A DNA stretch of 64,000 nt from Flavobacterium omnivorum (lineage in GTDB: Bacteria > Bacteroidota > Bacteroidia > Flavobacteriales > Flavobacteriaceae): positions 248,001 to 312,000 of the forward strand of contig NZ_FNDB01000004.1 in assembly GCF_900099915.1 (NCBI RefSeq), given 5' to 3'. The notes beneath the pieces were generated by a model. That model was not told where the DNA came from. It did no database searches and worked only from the letters and a program-made list of their open reading frames with translations. Both the position numbers and the translations under genes were made by a program. This document shows, piece after piece, positions 35,029 to 43,875 of this stretch. Every line of letters starts with the position of its first letter. The first letter of the stretch is position 1.

Positions 35029-36285
35029 TTATATTTTGAAATCAGTTTCAGAGATAGTTTCAAAAATTTCCAAATCAAAATAACCTACTGAGGCAATAAT
35101 ATGATCAAATATATCAGACATGATGTATTCGTAATTCTCAAATCGTTTGTCATGGGAAAACGCATAAACTTCCAGAGGAACACCATGCGAAGTAGATTGC
35201 AACTGGCGACAAAGCATCAACATGTCTTTATTTAATTCAGGATAATTTAGTAAATATTCTGTTATATATTTTCGAAATAAGCCTAAATTGGTCATGTTTC
35301 GACCATTAATTGCAAGTGATTTGTCTATTTTATTTGCTGCGTTGTATTCATCAATTTCTACTTTTCGGTTGTCAAGATAATCCGATATTAGATGAATTTT
35401 TTTTAAATTATCCAATTCTGCTTCTTCTAAAAACCGAATACTACTTGTTTTAATAAGTATATGTCTTTTAATACGTCGACCGTCAGAATTCAGCATGCCT
35501 CGCCAGTTTTGAAACGAATCCGAACTCAAACTATAGGTAGGAATAGTAGTGGTGGTATTATCAAAATTTCGAACTTTTACCGTTGCTAAATTGATTTCGA
35601 TGACATCGCCATCGGCTCCAAATTTATCCATTGTGATCCAGTCTCCAATTCGAACCATATCATTTATAGAAACCTGAACACTGGATACAAAACCCAAAAT
35701 AGTATCTCTGAAAATTAAGATAATTACCGCCGAAACAGCTCCTAAAATCGTCAATAGCTCTTTTTGATCAATTTCAAACAATTTTGAAATGATTAAGGTT
35801 ATTCCAATCACCCATAGCATGATCATAATGACCTGAATAAAACTATCGATTGGCTTATCGCTGTAGCGGGGTTTTAACTTTAAGTAATCCCGCAGCGCAT
35901 TAAAAATAGTGCGTATAATCCATAGCACTAAAATGATGATGTAGATTCCGACGAGCTTGCCAAAAAAAGTTTCCCAATAAACAAATCGATCCAAAATTAT
36001 GGGAACTGATTTGTAAATAAATAAAAGTGGAATTAAGTGCGCAATATATTTGGCTGTCTTATTTGTAACTAATAAATCGTCAAATTTAGTTTTAGTTTTT
36101 TGAGCAATAACGGCCATTATAGTAACTAAAACAAGACGAAAAATAACATAGATGACATACGCCATCAAGCATAAAACAATAATATTCAATACTAAACTAA
36201 GATACGAAGCGGTGCTGCTTCCCAATCCCCATTTACGAAAAACAGGATATAGAAAAGTGAATATTTTCTCTATAAATTTATACAT
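35029..36285 (-). CDS. Mechanosensitive ion channel, MscS family (YbdG-like)
   Basis: 418 residues. About five hydrophobic helices lie in the first ~190 residues; the MscS pore helix and middle beta domain follow (KELLTILGAVSAVIILIFRDTILGFVSSVQVSINDMVRIGDWI). The C-terminal cytosolic region (residues ~260-418) is longer than in MscS proper, as in YbdG. Opens under membrane tension to release solutes in osmotic downshock. Its start overlaps the upstream DUF3817 gene by 8 bases, suggesting coupled translation. Confidence 0.88.
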   Translation of the reverse strand: MYKFIEKIFTFLYPVFRKWGLGSSTASYLSLVLNIIVLCLMAYVIYVIFRLVLVTIMAVIAQKTKTKFDDLLVTNKTAKYIAHLIPLLFIYKSVPIILDRFVYWETFFGKLVGIYIIILVLWIIRTIFNALRDYLKLKPRYSDKPIDSFIQVIMIMLWVIGITLIISKLFEIDQKELLTILGAVSAVIILIFRDTILGFVSSVQVSINDMVRIGDWITMDKFGADGDVIEINLATVKVRNFDNTTTTIPTYSLSSDSFQNWRGMLNSDGRRIKRHILIKTSSIRFLEEAELDNLKKIHLISDYLDNRKVEIDEYNAANKIDKSLAINGRNMTNLGLFRKYITEYLLNYPELNKDMLMLCRQLQSTSHGVPLEVYAFSHDKRFENYEYIMSDIFDHIIASVGYFDLEIFETISETDFKI

Positions 36286-36562
36286 TTTGTAAATATTTCT
36301 TATCTACATAAAAAGTTCCAAAAGGAATTAGAGAACCCAAACTGATAATTCCAAATTTTTTATAATCCCAGTTTTGTTCAAATTTCAGCATAATAGCTAA
36401 TATGATATAACTTACAAATAGGATTCCGTGAGCCATTCCTATTGGGAAAAGCAATGTTTTATAAAGAACTAAATTAGTTGGTTTTACGGCTAGCATATTT
36501 GAAAATAAAGCCAAATAAGAAACGCCTTCGAGTATAGCGACAATTTTGAAAATTTTGAGCAT
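36278..36562 (-). CDS. DUF3817 membrane protein
   Basis: 94 residues from the start at 36562 (MLKIFKIVAILEGVSYLALFSNM). An extension to 36664 without a hydrophobic or family-like sequence is rejected. Three transmembrane helices with GMAHGILFVSYIILA and SLGSLIPFGTFYVDKKYL are the DUF3817 signature. Function is unknown. The 3' end overlaps the MscS-type gene by 8 bases, so they form a two-gene unit. Confidence 0.82.
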   Translation of the reverse strand: MLKIFKIVAILEGVSYLALFSNMLAVKPTNLVLYKTLLFPIGMAHGILFVSYIILAIMLKFEQNWDYKKFGIISLGSLIPFGTFYVDKKYLQNV

Positions 36563-36681
36563 AAGATTAAATTTAGGTATAAAAGTAAAAAAATAGGTTT
36601 TGAAAAAAGGAACATTTACCTTTATTTGTGTAAAATTAAGTAATATCCTTGATTTACGGCACATTGATTCCTAAAGTAAAT

Positions 36682-36689
36682 TACTTTTG
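36682..36689 (+). promoter_or_regulatory. Predicted -7 box for the DUF6155 gene
   Basis: TACTTTTG matches TAnnTTTG. A TTG lies at 36664-36666 (15-base gap, slightly short). Start near 36695, about 12 bases before ATG 36708. Confidence 0.5.
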
Positions 36690-36707
36690 TATCCTTAAAC
36701 TTTGATA

Positions 36708-37235
36708 ATGAGCAAACGCGATTTAAAAAAATATTTGTCTGAATTAAATAAAGAGCAACTCGAAGAACAAATTATCGAATTGTATGAGAAATTCAGTCCC
36801 GTAAAAGTGTATTATAATTTTGTTTTTAATCCAAAGGAAGAAACACTTTTACAGGAATGCAAACTCAAAATTTCAAACGAATACTATCCTCTAAAAAAAT
36901 CGGGGAGACGCAGCAAACCAAAAATGAGACGCTCCGTTGCTCAAAAATACATCAAACATTTCATTCTTTTGGGTGTAGATCCCTTTGTAATTGCCGATGT
37001 TATGCTTTACAATATTGAAATTGCTCAAACATTTGCTTTGGAAAATGTAATCAAGCACGAATTATTTTTTAAAAGTATGTTCAATTCCTTTGAACAAGCC
37101 GTTATTTTTTTGATTTCAAATGGAATACTGCAGGAGTTCAAATCCCGATTAAAAGTCATTCATCAGCAAACAATCAACCAGAAATGGTATAATGAACCTG
37201 AATTTAATGCCGTTTTAGAACGTATTGAGTATTAA
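36708..37235 (+). CDS. DUF6155 family protein
   Basis: 175 residues from ATG 36708 (MSKRDLKKYLSELNKEQLEEQIIELYEKFSPVKVYYNF); a TTG at 36702 would only add two residues. Charged N-terminal helices are followed by KPKMRRSVAQKYIKHFILLGVDPFVIADVMLYNIEIAQTF. It is basic and soluble, with no transmembrane segment. I recognise it as the Bacteroidetes family of small helical proteins of unknown function (DUF6155). It might bind nucleic acid, given the basic motif, but this is only a guess. Confidence 0.75.
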   Translation: MSKRDLKKYLSELNKEQLEEQIIELYEKFSPVKVYYNFVFNPKEETLLQECKLKISNEYYPLKKSGRRSKPKMRRSVAQKYIKHFILLGVDPFVIADVMLYNIEIAQTFALENVIKHELFFKSMFNSFEQAVIFLISNGILQEFKSRLKVIHQQTINQKWYNEPEFNAVLERIEY

Positions 37236-37314
37236 ATGGTGTTATAATTGAATTTTATTTAATCTATCCCCTTTTTTTTTAATTAAAAGTGACAGTTAAA
37301 CTGTTTTTTAGGCG

Positions 37315-37322
37315 TATTTTTG
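37315..37322 (+). promoter_or_regulatory. Predicted -7 box for the SF2 helicase gene
   Basis: TATTTTTG matches TAnnTTTG exactly; ATG 37343 lies 20 bases further, so the RNA leader would be about 14 bases. No obvious -33 TTG. Confidence 0.5.
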
Positions 37323-37342
37323 CAAAAATCCAACAATAAGCA

Positions 37343-38887
37343 ATGTCCCAAAACACTTCAGAAATAGAAATCGAAGACAAAAAAGAACTTTACGCCTATC
37401 AAAAAGGCGATATTGATGCCATATTTGAGCGCATAGATAATGCACCTCCTCAGCACCATTTATTATACCAGTTGCCTACTGGTGGCGGAAAAACAGTAGT
37501 TTTTTCAGAAATCGTTCGCCGATATTTATCACAACATGATAAAAAAGTAGTTGTTTTAACACACCGAATTGAGTTGTGCAAGCAAACTTCAAAAATGCTG
37601 AAGGGTTTTGACGTAAAAAACAAAATTATCAACAGTAAAGTAAAAGAACTTCCGGACCAAAACGATTATTCTTGTTTTGTTGCCATGGTTGAAACCTTGA
37701 AAAACCGTATCAACGATGAAAAACTACATTTAGATAATGTAGGTTTAGTAATCATCGATGAGGCGCATTACAACTCTTTTAGAAAATTATTAAGTTCTTT
37801 TAAAAATGCTTTCATTTTAGGAGTTACCGCAACACCTTTAAGTTCAAATATTAAGTTGCCAATGCATGAAAGCTACGATGAATTAATCGTAGGCGATACC
37901 ATTAGCTCTTTGATCGCTAATGGATTTTTAGCAAAAGCAGTCACATATAGTTATGATGTGGGTTTGACCTCCTTAAAAGTAGGAATCAACGGAGATTATA
38001 CGGTAAAATCATCAGATGATTTATATACCAATATGGCCATGCAGGAAAAATTATTGCATGCCTACACGGAGAAATCGTTAGGTAAGAAAACCCTAATTTT
38101 CAATAATGGAATCAATACATCATTATATGTTTATGAAACATTTAGAGAAGCCGGTTATGCCATTCGCCATTTAGATAATACCAGCAATAACGAGGAGAGA
38201 AAAGATATTTTACATTGGTTCAAACACACGCCGGATGCTATTTTAACGTCAGTTGGGATTCTTACCACCGGTTTTGATGAGCCTACAGTAGAAACTATAA
38301 TATTGAATAGAGCTACAAAATCTTTGACATTATACTATCAAATGATTGGTCGTGGTTCCAGAAAATTGCCTAATAAAGATGTTTTTAACGTAATCGATTT
38401 AGGAAATAATGCGGCAAGATTTGGACTGTGGAGCGAGCCGGTTAACTGGCAACACATCTTTAAATCACCCGAGTTTTACTTGGAAAATTTACGTGATGAT
38501 ACGGAAATTGAATTGTATTTTAAATACAGCATGCCACCTGAATTGCGTGAAAAATTTAGCAAAACGGCCGTTGTAGCCTTTGATGTTGATGAAGAGCACA
38601 AACTCATCATTAAACAAAATTTGCGTTCCAAAGAAGTGCTGGAAAAATCCTTAGAACAACACGCTGCTATGTGTGTAGATAATTCGGATACTTTGCAAGA
38701 GGCCAAAATATTGGGAAAATTGTTAGAGGATGACATTGATTGCCGCATCAAACGCTACTCCAAATGTTTAAGTCAGTGCAGCAAAAATTACCGCGAGTGG
38801 CTTGTTGACGATTACAAATTGAAACTGATATTGTTAACCGGGAAAAAATATCGTGAAAAAATCATGAACGAACCGGACGAAGATTAA
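37343..38887 (+). CDS. Superfamily II DEAD/DEAH-box helicase
   Basis: 514 residues. Walker A LPTGGGKT near residue 46, VLTHRIELC, DEAH box VIIDEAHYNSF near 135, TATPL (motif III), and the second RecA lobe with LTSVGILTTGFDEP and MIGRGSRKLPNK (motif VI). This layout is that of the YqhH/Hef-like or UvrB-like stand-alone helicases of Bacteroidetes, which unwind DNA or RNA; the substrate is not clear. The C-terminal ~110 residues carry several Cys (HAAMCVDNS, SKCLSQCSKN) of unknown role, perhaps a small metal-binding module. Confidence 0.85.
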   Translation: MSQNTSEIEIEDKKELYAYQKGDIDAIFERIDNAPPQHHLLYQLPTGGGKTVVFSEIVRRYLSQHDKKVVVLTHRIELCKQTSKMLKGFDVKNKIINSKVKELPDQNDYSCFVAMVETLKNRINDEKLHLDNVGLVIIDEAHYNSFRKLLSSFKNAFILGVTATPLSSNIKLPMHESYDELIVGDTISSLIANGFLAKAVTYSYDVGLTSLKVGINGDYTVKSSDDLYTNMAMQEKLLHAYTEKSLGKKTLIFNNGINTSLYVYETFREAGYAIRHLDNTSNNEERKDILHWFKHTPDAILTSVGILTTGFDEPTVETIILNRATKSLTLYYQMIGRGSRKLPNKDVFNVIDLGNNAARFGLWSEPVNWQHIFKSPEFYLENLRDDTEIELYFKYSMPPELREKFSKTAVVAFDVDEEHKLIIKQNLRSKEVLEKSLEQHAAMCVDNSDTLQEAKILGKLLEDDIDCRIKRYSKCLSQCSKNYREWLVDDYKLKLILLTGKKYREKIMNEPDED

Positions 38888-38972
38888 CACTAACGCTCAG
38901 GTTTAAGTATCAATAACATCAGTTCAAGTGTTTTTTTGTAGCGAAGCAAAACAAAAAATGTATAGAGAACCG

Positions 38973-39057
38973 TTTTTAGGAGCTAATCCCGCTGTACACT
39001 ATATCTGTTGTGGCGAACCCCGCCACAACAGGATGTCGTTTCCATCGGGGCTAAAAA
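38973..39057 (+). repeat. Intergenic inverted repeat of Flavobacterium type
   Basis: TTTTTAG (38973-38979) and CTAAAAA (39051-39057) form the outer arms, with GAGCTAATCCCG and ATCGGGGCT just inside. The centre is a perfect 11-bp stem, CTGTTGTGGCG (39005-39015) with CGCCACAACAG (39021-39031). The GGAGCTAATCCCGCT...ATCGGGGCTA pattern resembles a dispersed Flavobacterium intergenic repeat that I recall. No protein is encoded. Confidence 0.7.
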
Positions 39058-39106
39058 TTACCGTAACATAACAACTATTTTTTATAAAAACACAAAATCC
39101 AAAAAA

Positions 39107-40444
39107 ATGCCAAAACAATTCTCTGATTTAGGAATTTCAGCACCACTAGTACAAGCGCTTACCGAAATGAAAATTGTGGTACCAACAGAAATTCAACAAA
39201 AAACAATTCCACTTTTTTTAGCTAATGAAACGGATTTGGTTGGATTGGCTAAAACCGGTACCGGAAAAACGGCGGCTTTTGGATTGCCTATTTTACAATT
39301 AATAGATACTGATTTACCAGTATTACAAGCTGTGATTTTAGTTCCAACGCGCGAACTAGGACATCAAATTTTTAGAAACTTAGAAGATTTTGCAAAATAT
39401 TTACCACAAGTTTCTATAGCAGCAACTTGTGGTGGAATCCCAATAAAACCACAAATCGAAAGACTTGCATTGGCTACGCACATTGTGGTAGCAACTCCAG
39501 GTCGTTTAATCGATTTGATTCAGCGCAAAGCAATCAACCTAAAAGAAACCAAATTCCTCGTGCTTGATGAAGCTGATGAAATGGTAACCATATTAAAAGA
39601 AAGCTTAGACGAAATTGTTGCCGAATTGCCAAAAGAACACAAAACAATATTGTTCTCAGCAACAATGCCCGGAACAATCAAACAATTAGTTCAGAATTAC
39701 TTACATAAAAATGTAGTAGAAGTTCGGGCCAACATGGAAACGGTAGGAAATCAAGGCATTGACCACGAATACATTGTAGTAGATCCTATTGAAAAACTTG
39801 ATGTTTTGATGCATTTCTTGAATTCGAAAGATGGAGAACGCGGAATCATCTTTTGTAAAACCAAAGCGGCGGTTAATAAATTAGCCAAAAACTTAGCCAT
39901 CAATCGCTTTTCATCAGGCGCTTTGCACGGCAGTTTATCGCAAGGAATTCGTGACCGAATCATGGAGCAATTCCGTGAAGGACATATCAATATATTAGTC
40001 GCAACAGATTTAGCCGCAAGAGGAATAGACGTTAAGGAAATCTCTTATGTGGTGAATTACCATTTACCTGATGTGTACGAAGCATATGTTCACCGAAGCG
40101 GGAGAACCGCAAGGGCAGGAGCAAAGGGACTTTCTTTGACTGTTTTACAACCGGAAGAAGTAGTTGAAATTGCCGATTTTGAAAAAGAACTAGGAATCAA
40201 ATTCACCGAGTTTAAAAAACCAAGCGCGTTAAGCATCGAAGAAAACAACGCCCTTTTATGGGCAAAACAAATCTTCAAGACAAAACCCAACCATGAGGTA
40301 GATACAGAATTGAAAACCAAAATAAAAACCGTTTTCCATCATTTGACCAAAGACGAGTTGATCGAAAAACTGTTGGCTAATTATTTGCTACAAAACAAAA
40401 ACGAACCGACAGAGAAACCAGTAAAAAGACAAAAAATGAAATAG
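39107..40444 (+). CDS. DEAD-box ATP-dependent RNA helicase
   Basis: 445 residues from ATG 39107 (MPKQFSDLGISAPLVQALTE); an extended start inside the repeat at 39008 is rejected. Motifs: Q motif at PTEIQQKT, AKTGTGKTAAFGLP (I), PTRELGHQ (Ia), ATPGRL, LVLDEADEM (II), FSATMPG (III), IIFCKTKAAVN (IV), DLAARGIDVKE (V) and YVHRSGRTARAGAKG (VI). The C-terminal extension (residues ~380-445) is short and basic. Similar to CshA/RhlE-type helicases for ribosome assembly or RNA decay. Closed by a good terminator 22 bases later. Confidence 0.92.
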   Translation: MPKQFSDLGISAPLVQALTEMKIVVPTEIQQKTIPLFLANETDLVGLAKTGTGKTAAFGLPILQLIDTDLPVLQAVILVPTRELGHQIFRNLEDFAKYLPQVSIAATCGGIPIKPQIERLALATHIVVATPGRLIDLIQRKAINLKETKFLVLDEADEMVTILKESLDEIVAELPKEHKTILFSATMPGTIKQLVQNYLHKNVVEVRANMETVGNQGIDHEYIVVDPIEKLDVLMHFLNSKDGERGIIFCKTKAAVNKLAKNLAINRFSSGALHGSLSQGIRDRIMEQFREGHINILVATDLAARGIDVKEISYVVNYHLPDVYEAYVHRSGRTARAGAKGLSLTVLQPEEVVEIADFEKELGIKFTEFKKPSALSIEENNALLWAKQIFKTKPNHEVDTELKTKIKTVFHHLTKDELIEKLLANYLLQNKNEPTEKPVKRQKMK

Positions 40445-40466
40445 GAATTATTTCACATCAAAATTG

Positions 40467-40510
40467 AAAAACCATTGCAAGGCTTGAGAAAGTCATGCAA
40501 TGGTTTTTTT
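40467..40510 (+). terminator. Terminator of the DEAD-box helicase gene
   Basis: AAAACCATTGCA (about 40468-40479) pairs with TGCAATGGTTTT (from 40496) around a loop of about 16 bases, followed by a T run ending at 40510. Confidence 0.88.
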
Positions 40511-40680
40511 ATGGTTCTGTTTTAGATAATATTATATAAAAAAGGGTTTTACTTTATCATTTGTAATAAAATTTTTATAGTTTAGCTGAATAAATATAAG
40601 GACTATTAGGGCATGAGGTTAACCAAATTTGGATGAGTAAGAGACATTTTGTGACATCAATTTTCAAGATTTGCGTTTAT

Positions 40681-40784
40681 TTTGTCATTTTAACGAAGGA
40701 GAAATCACATAACATGAGCAATAAATAAAATTTGCTAAGCCTATTCGAGTTTTACTCTCGGGTCTCCTGCGACGAAATGACAAA
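40681..40784 (+). repeat. Long-range intergenic inverted repeat
   Basis: TTTGTCATTTTAACGAAGGAGA (from 40681) is mirrored by GTCTCCTGCGACGAAATGACAAA (about 40762-40784). The arms are ~22 bases with a few mismatches and ~55 bases between them. The GTCATTTCGACGAAGGAGAAATC core looks like a common dispersed Bacteroidetes repeat. It covers part of the 397-base gap 40445-40841, which otherwise has the helicase terminator and no ORF. The LOG gene promoter was not identified. Confidence 0.65.
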
Positions 40785-40841
40785 CCACCATAAATGTATC
40801 AATTAAAAGCTTCCTTTTTCTAATATACAAAAACAATTACA

Positions 40842-41423
40842 ATGAAAAGAATTACAGTTTTTTGCGGTTCCAGCATGGGAACAGACGAAGTATTCCAATC
40901 ACAAGCGACCATCTTGGGTCAAACATTAGCCAAACAAAATATTGAATTAGTTTATGGTGGCGCAAATATTGGCCTTATGGGAGCAGTCGCAGATGGCGTT
41001 TTGGGCGAAGGAGGTAGAGTAATTGGAGTTATTCCGTTCTTTTTGCAATCCAAAGAAATTGCACATACCAATTTGACAGAGTTAATTGTAGTAGACACGA
41101 TGCACGAAAGAAAGACAAAAATGAATGCGCTTTGCAACGGCGTTATCGCAATGCCAGGAGGTTTCGGTACGCTTGAAGAATTATTTGAAATGCTCACTTG
41201 GGCACAACTTGGACTGCATAAAAAACCTATTGGCCTTTTAAATACAAACGGTTTTTATGACGCTTTAATCATTTTAATCCAGACCATGGTAGATAAAGGA
41301 TTCTTAAAAGCCGTCAATCAACAAATGCTTTTAGTTAGCGATAACGCTAATGAATTACTGGAGAATATGAAAAACTATGAAGCTCCTGTAGTTACAAAAT
41401 GGATTAATAAAGAAACACTATGA
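40842..41423 (+). CDS. LOG family protein (TIGR00730), nucleotide 5'-monophosphate phosphoribohydrolase
   Basis: 193 residues. KRITVFCGSSMGTDEVF, LVYGGANIGLMGAVAD, TMHERKTKMN and the signature PGGFGTLEELFEMLTWAQLG define the LOG Rossmann-like fold. LOG enzymes remove ribose-phosphate from cytokinin or AMP-type nucleotides; in bacteria some clear modified purines. No lysine decarboxylase activity is implied despite older names. It stands alone, ending 98 bases from a convergent MFS gene. Confidence 0.9.
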   Translation: MKRITVFCGSSMGTDEVFQSQATILGQTLAKQNIELVYGGANIGLMGAVADGVLGEGGRVIGVIPFFLQSKEIAHTNLTELIVVDTMHERKTKMNALCNGVIAMPGGFGTLEELFEMLTWAQLGLHKKPIGLLNTNGFYDALIILIQTMVDKGFLKAVNQQMLLVSDNANELLENMKNYEAPVVTKWINKETL

Positions 41424-41521
41424 CGACAATTCATAAACGTTTTCAACTAACGCTTTAAAACTCCTTCAATTAAGAAAGAGCTAAGTGTTGCGGAGAAAAT
41501 TCGAAAAGCATGAAATTTCAA

Positions 41522-42748
41522 TTATTCTTCTGCTGAAGTTGTAACTATTTTTTTAATATTTCGCTTGCCAAGAATTAAAATGAGCAACGCCAGAACGGTT
41601 GAAACCGTCATAATCATCACCATAGGCAACATAGAATTGGTTACAAAAATTCCCACTGCAAAGGATGCAAAAGCGCCTAATCCCAATTGAATAGCACCCA
41701 TAAGCGCTGAGGCGCTTCCTGCATTTCTAGCAAAAGGAGCAAGGGTAAGTCCTGCTGTATTCGGGTTTGAAATTCCTAAACAAGCCAGAAATAAAAATAA
41801 CATTGCGATAGTTTCATACAATCCTAAAAGATCATTCACTGCTAAAATTAGAAATATAACGCTAATCACGGTTTGTGAAAGTAAGGCTCCTAAAATCATT
41901 TGTTCACTATTGAACTTTCTTAATAGCAACGAATTCAATTGACTGGCACTTATGAAACTCAATGACATAAACGCAAATATCCAACCATAGGTTTTGGCAT
42001 CGACCTTAAATATATCCATAAATAAAATAGGAGAGGCGGCCACGTAAGTAAATAAACCAGAGAACGCAATGGCTCCTGCAAAAGAGTAGGTGTAAAATTG
42101 TGGTTCTTTCAGAATCTTAATAAAATTAGTAATAATTGGTTTGGGTTTAAGTGAAATAGAAGTGTCCGGCAAATAAGTATTGGGTAAAATAATCTGGGCG
42201 GCAATTAGAATTACGATTCCCATGCACATCAAGATAAAAAATACAGTATGCCAGCCATAATCCTCGGTTACGTAACCGCCAATTGTTGGCGCCAGCATTG
42301 GAGAAAGCCCTACAACTAACATCAACATGGAAAATACTTTTGGAATATCTTTCACAGGAAATAAATCTCGAACCATAGATACAGAAGCTACGGTTGCCGC
42401 ACAACTGCCAACTGCTTGAATGAAACGCAAGCCAATAAAAGTATCTATATCAGTTACGAAGACGCAACCTAAGGATGCTACTATGTAAACCAACAATCCA
42501 ATAAAAAGGGGTTTTTTTCGGCCAAAACGATCTAACAACGGACCATAAAGTAATTGACCTGCCGAAATTCCAATAAAATAACTGGATAAAGTCATGGACA
42601 CGTTGGCAACAGAAGTATTCAAATCTTTAGCAATTCCAGCAAAACCTGGCAAATACATATCGATTGAAAATGGGCCAAGTGCGGTAAGAGAACCTAAAAT
42701 GAGGATTAATTTAACGTATTTTTTTTTAGGCATTTCGGTATTGTTCAT
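41522..42748 (-). CDS. Bcr/CflA family MFS drug efflux transporter
   Basis: 408 residues with about 12 helices. LTALGPFSIDMYLPGF (helix 1, typical of Bcr/CflA DHA1 pumps), SYFIGISAGQLLYGPLLDRFGRKKPLFIG (A motif) and RFIQAVGSCAATVASVSMVRDL are characteristic. Exports drugs such as bicyclomycin or chloramphenicol using the proton gradient; the actual substrate is unknown. No regulator gene is adjacent. Confidence 0.9.
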   Translation of the reverse strand: MNNTEMPKKKYVKLILILGSLTALGPFSIDMYLPGFAGIAKDLNTSVANVSMTLSSYFIGISAGQLLYGPLLDRFGRKKPLFIGLLVYIVASLGCVFVTDIDTFIGLRFIQAVGSCAATVASVSMVRDLFPVKDIPKVFSMLMLVVGLSPMLAPTIGGYVTEDYGWHTVFFILMCMGIVILIAAQIILPNTYLPDTSISLKPKPIITNFIKILKEPQFYTYSFAGAIAFSGLFTYVAASPILFMDIFKVDAKTYGWIFAFMSLSFISASQLNSLLLRKFNSEQMILGALLSQTVISVIFLILAVNDLLGLYETIAMLFLFLACLGISNPNTAGLTLAPFARNAGSASALMGAIQLGLGAFASFAVGIFVTNSMLPMVMIMTVSTVLALLILILGKRNIKKIVTTSAEE

Positions 42749-42929
42749 TTAAGTCGCAATTTTTAATTTTTTGCAAAGGTAAATAATTAAGAAACGAATC
42801 AAACCACTTTCCGCACTAATATGATTTATGATAATGGACGAATAGCTGCTAAGTAAAATAAATTAGGCACCATAATTCTAATTGTAAAACATAAATATAC
42901 GGTAGATTTATATTCATTAGGATTTCAAA

Positions 42930-43061
42930 ATGGCACTAGAAAACATAGCGAAACTATATTTGAAAAAGGATCAATCAAAACAAGATTTATTTGGTTATGA
43001 TTTCAAAATGATCGATACTGCTTTCAAAAGTAAGGTCTACCATATTTTTATTAAACTTTAA
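42930..43061 (+). CDS. Possible small ORF, 43 codons (low confidence)
   Basis: ATG 42930 to TAA 43061 encodes a basic peptide starting MALENIAKLYLKKDQ and ending KVYHIFIKL. It overlaps the end of the convergent permease gene by 11 bases. There is no clear promoter or family match; it may be a chance ORF or a remnant of a larger gene. The rest of the 302-base gap 42749-43050 holds only AT-rich sequence and no recognised signal. Confidence 0.25.
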   Translation: MALENIAKLYLKKDQSKQDLFGYDFKMIDTAFKSKVYHIFIKL

Positions 43062-43770
43062 AAACCAGCATTACTCCTGATACAAATAAGAGCGCTATTA
43101 CGACTCTTTTTATAAGTGCTTCATTAAGTTTTAAATAGACTTTTTTTCCCAGAAATAAAGCAAGGATAAAAAACGGCAAAACATAAAATGAATTGTAAAC
43201 TTGGGTCATACTCATCACGCCGCCTGCAATCAAAACGGGTATTCGCATTAGCGTCACTAACGCTAAAGTACCAAACATAGTGGCTCTAAAAGTCTTAACA
43301 TCGGTAGTTTCATTCTGTAAAATTATTACATATAAAGGACCTCCAGTAGAGAATAAACCAGAGAAAAAACCGCCAAGAAAACCCAAAATGTGTTTAGTTT
43401 TTTTTAAGATTACTACATTTTTTTTGACACGAAAACTATTCAATACAAATAGGATGATAAAAACACCCAAAGCTTGCTTTAAGATCAGAGGCTTTCCGTA
43501 AACTAAAACTAATATTCCTGCGAGCACTCCAAAAAATGAAGAAAAGGCAATTTTCTTTAATAAGTTCTTATCAATTTGATCCCATTCCTTATAGACATAA
43601 ATAGGAGAGGAGATTAAATAAAAAATCGAAATATAAGAAACCGCTTCGGATAAAGGCATGACAATCAACAAAAAGGGCAATGCAATCAAAGCACCCCCAA
43701 AACCAATAACAGTTTGAATAAAAAAACCTGCAAAAATTCCAATTATGAGTAGTAATAGAGTGGTATCCAT
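43051..43770 (-). CDS. TauE/SafE family membrane permease
   Basis: 239 residues with about eight hydrophobic helices and the repeated Gly-rich segments GFFIQTVIGFGGALIALPFLLIV and FLGGFFSGLFSTGGPLYVIIL of the TauE/SafE family. These proteins export sulfite, sulfonates or organic acids. A TAnnTTTG box (TACTTTTG on minus, plus 43775-43782) sits five bases upstream of the ATG, which would give an almost leaderless RNA. It is divergent from the Lrp/AsnC regulator, a likely controller. Confidence 0.86.
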   Translation of the reverse strand: MDTTLLLLIIGIFAGFFIQTVIGFGGALIALPFLLIVMPLSEAVSYISIFYLISSPIYVYKEWDQIDKNLLKKIAFSSFFGVLAGILVLVYGKPLILKQALGVFIILFVLNSFRVKKNVVILKKTKHILGFLGGFFSGLFSTGGPLYVIILQNETTDVKTFRATMFGTLALVTLMRIPVLIAGGVMSMTQVYNSFYVLPFFILALFLGKKVYLKLNEALIKRVVIALLFVSGVMLVFKV

Positions 43771-43875
43771 ACTTCAAAAGTACTATTTGCACTTTTATTA
43801 TCTAAATTTATTCGATCGATAAATTCCTATTTTTCCGTTATAAAATTGTATTTTTAGTCTTTTAAAACTTTTTTA

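Noticed and set aside
36563..36664. N-terminal extension of the DUF3817 protein
   Set aside because: Adds sequence without family character; the hydrophobic family start is at 36562.
39008..39106. N-terminal extension of the DEAD-box helicase
   Set aside because: The extra residues come from an intergenic inverted repeat; MPKQFSDLGI at 39107 is the standard family start.
42147..42404. Minus-strand ORF within the Bcr/CflA gene
   Set aside because: Out-of-frame shadow of the MFS gene; composition follows the real gene.
43589..43792. ORF overlapping the TauE/SafE start
   Set aside because: Out-of-frame shadow of the permease gene.
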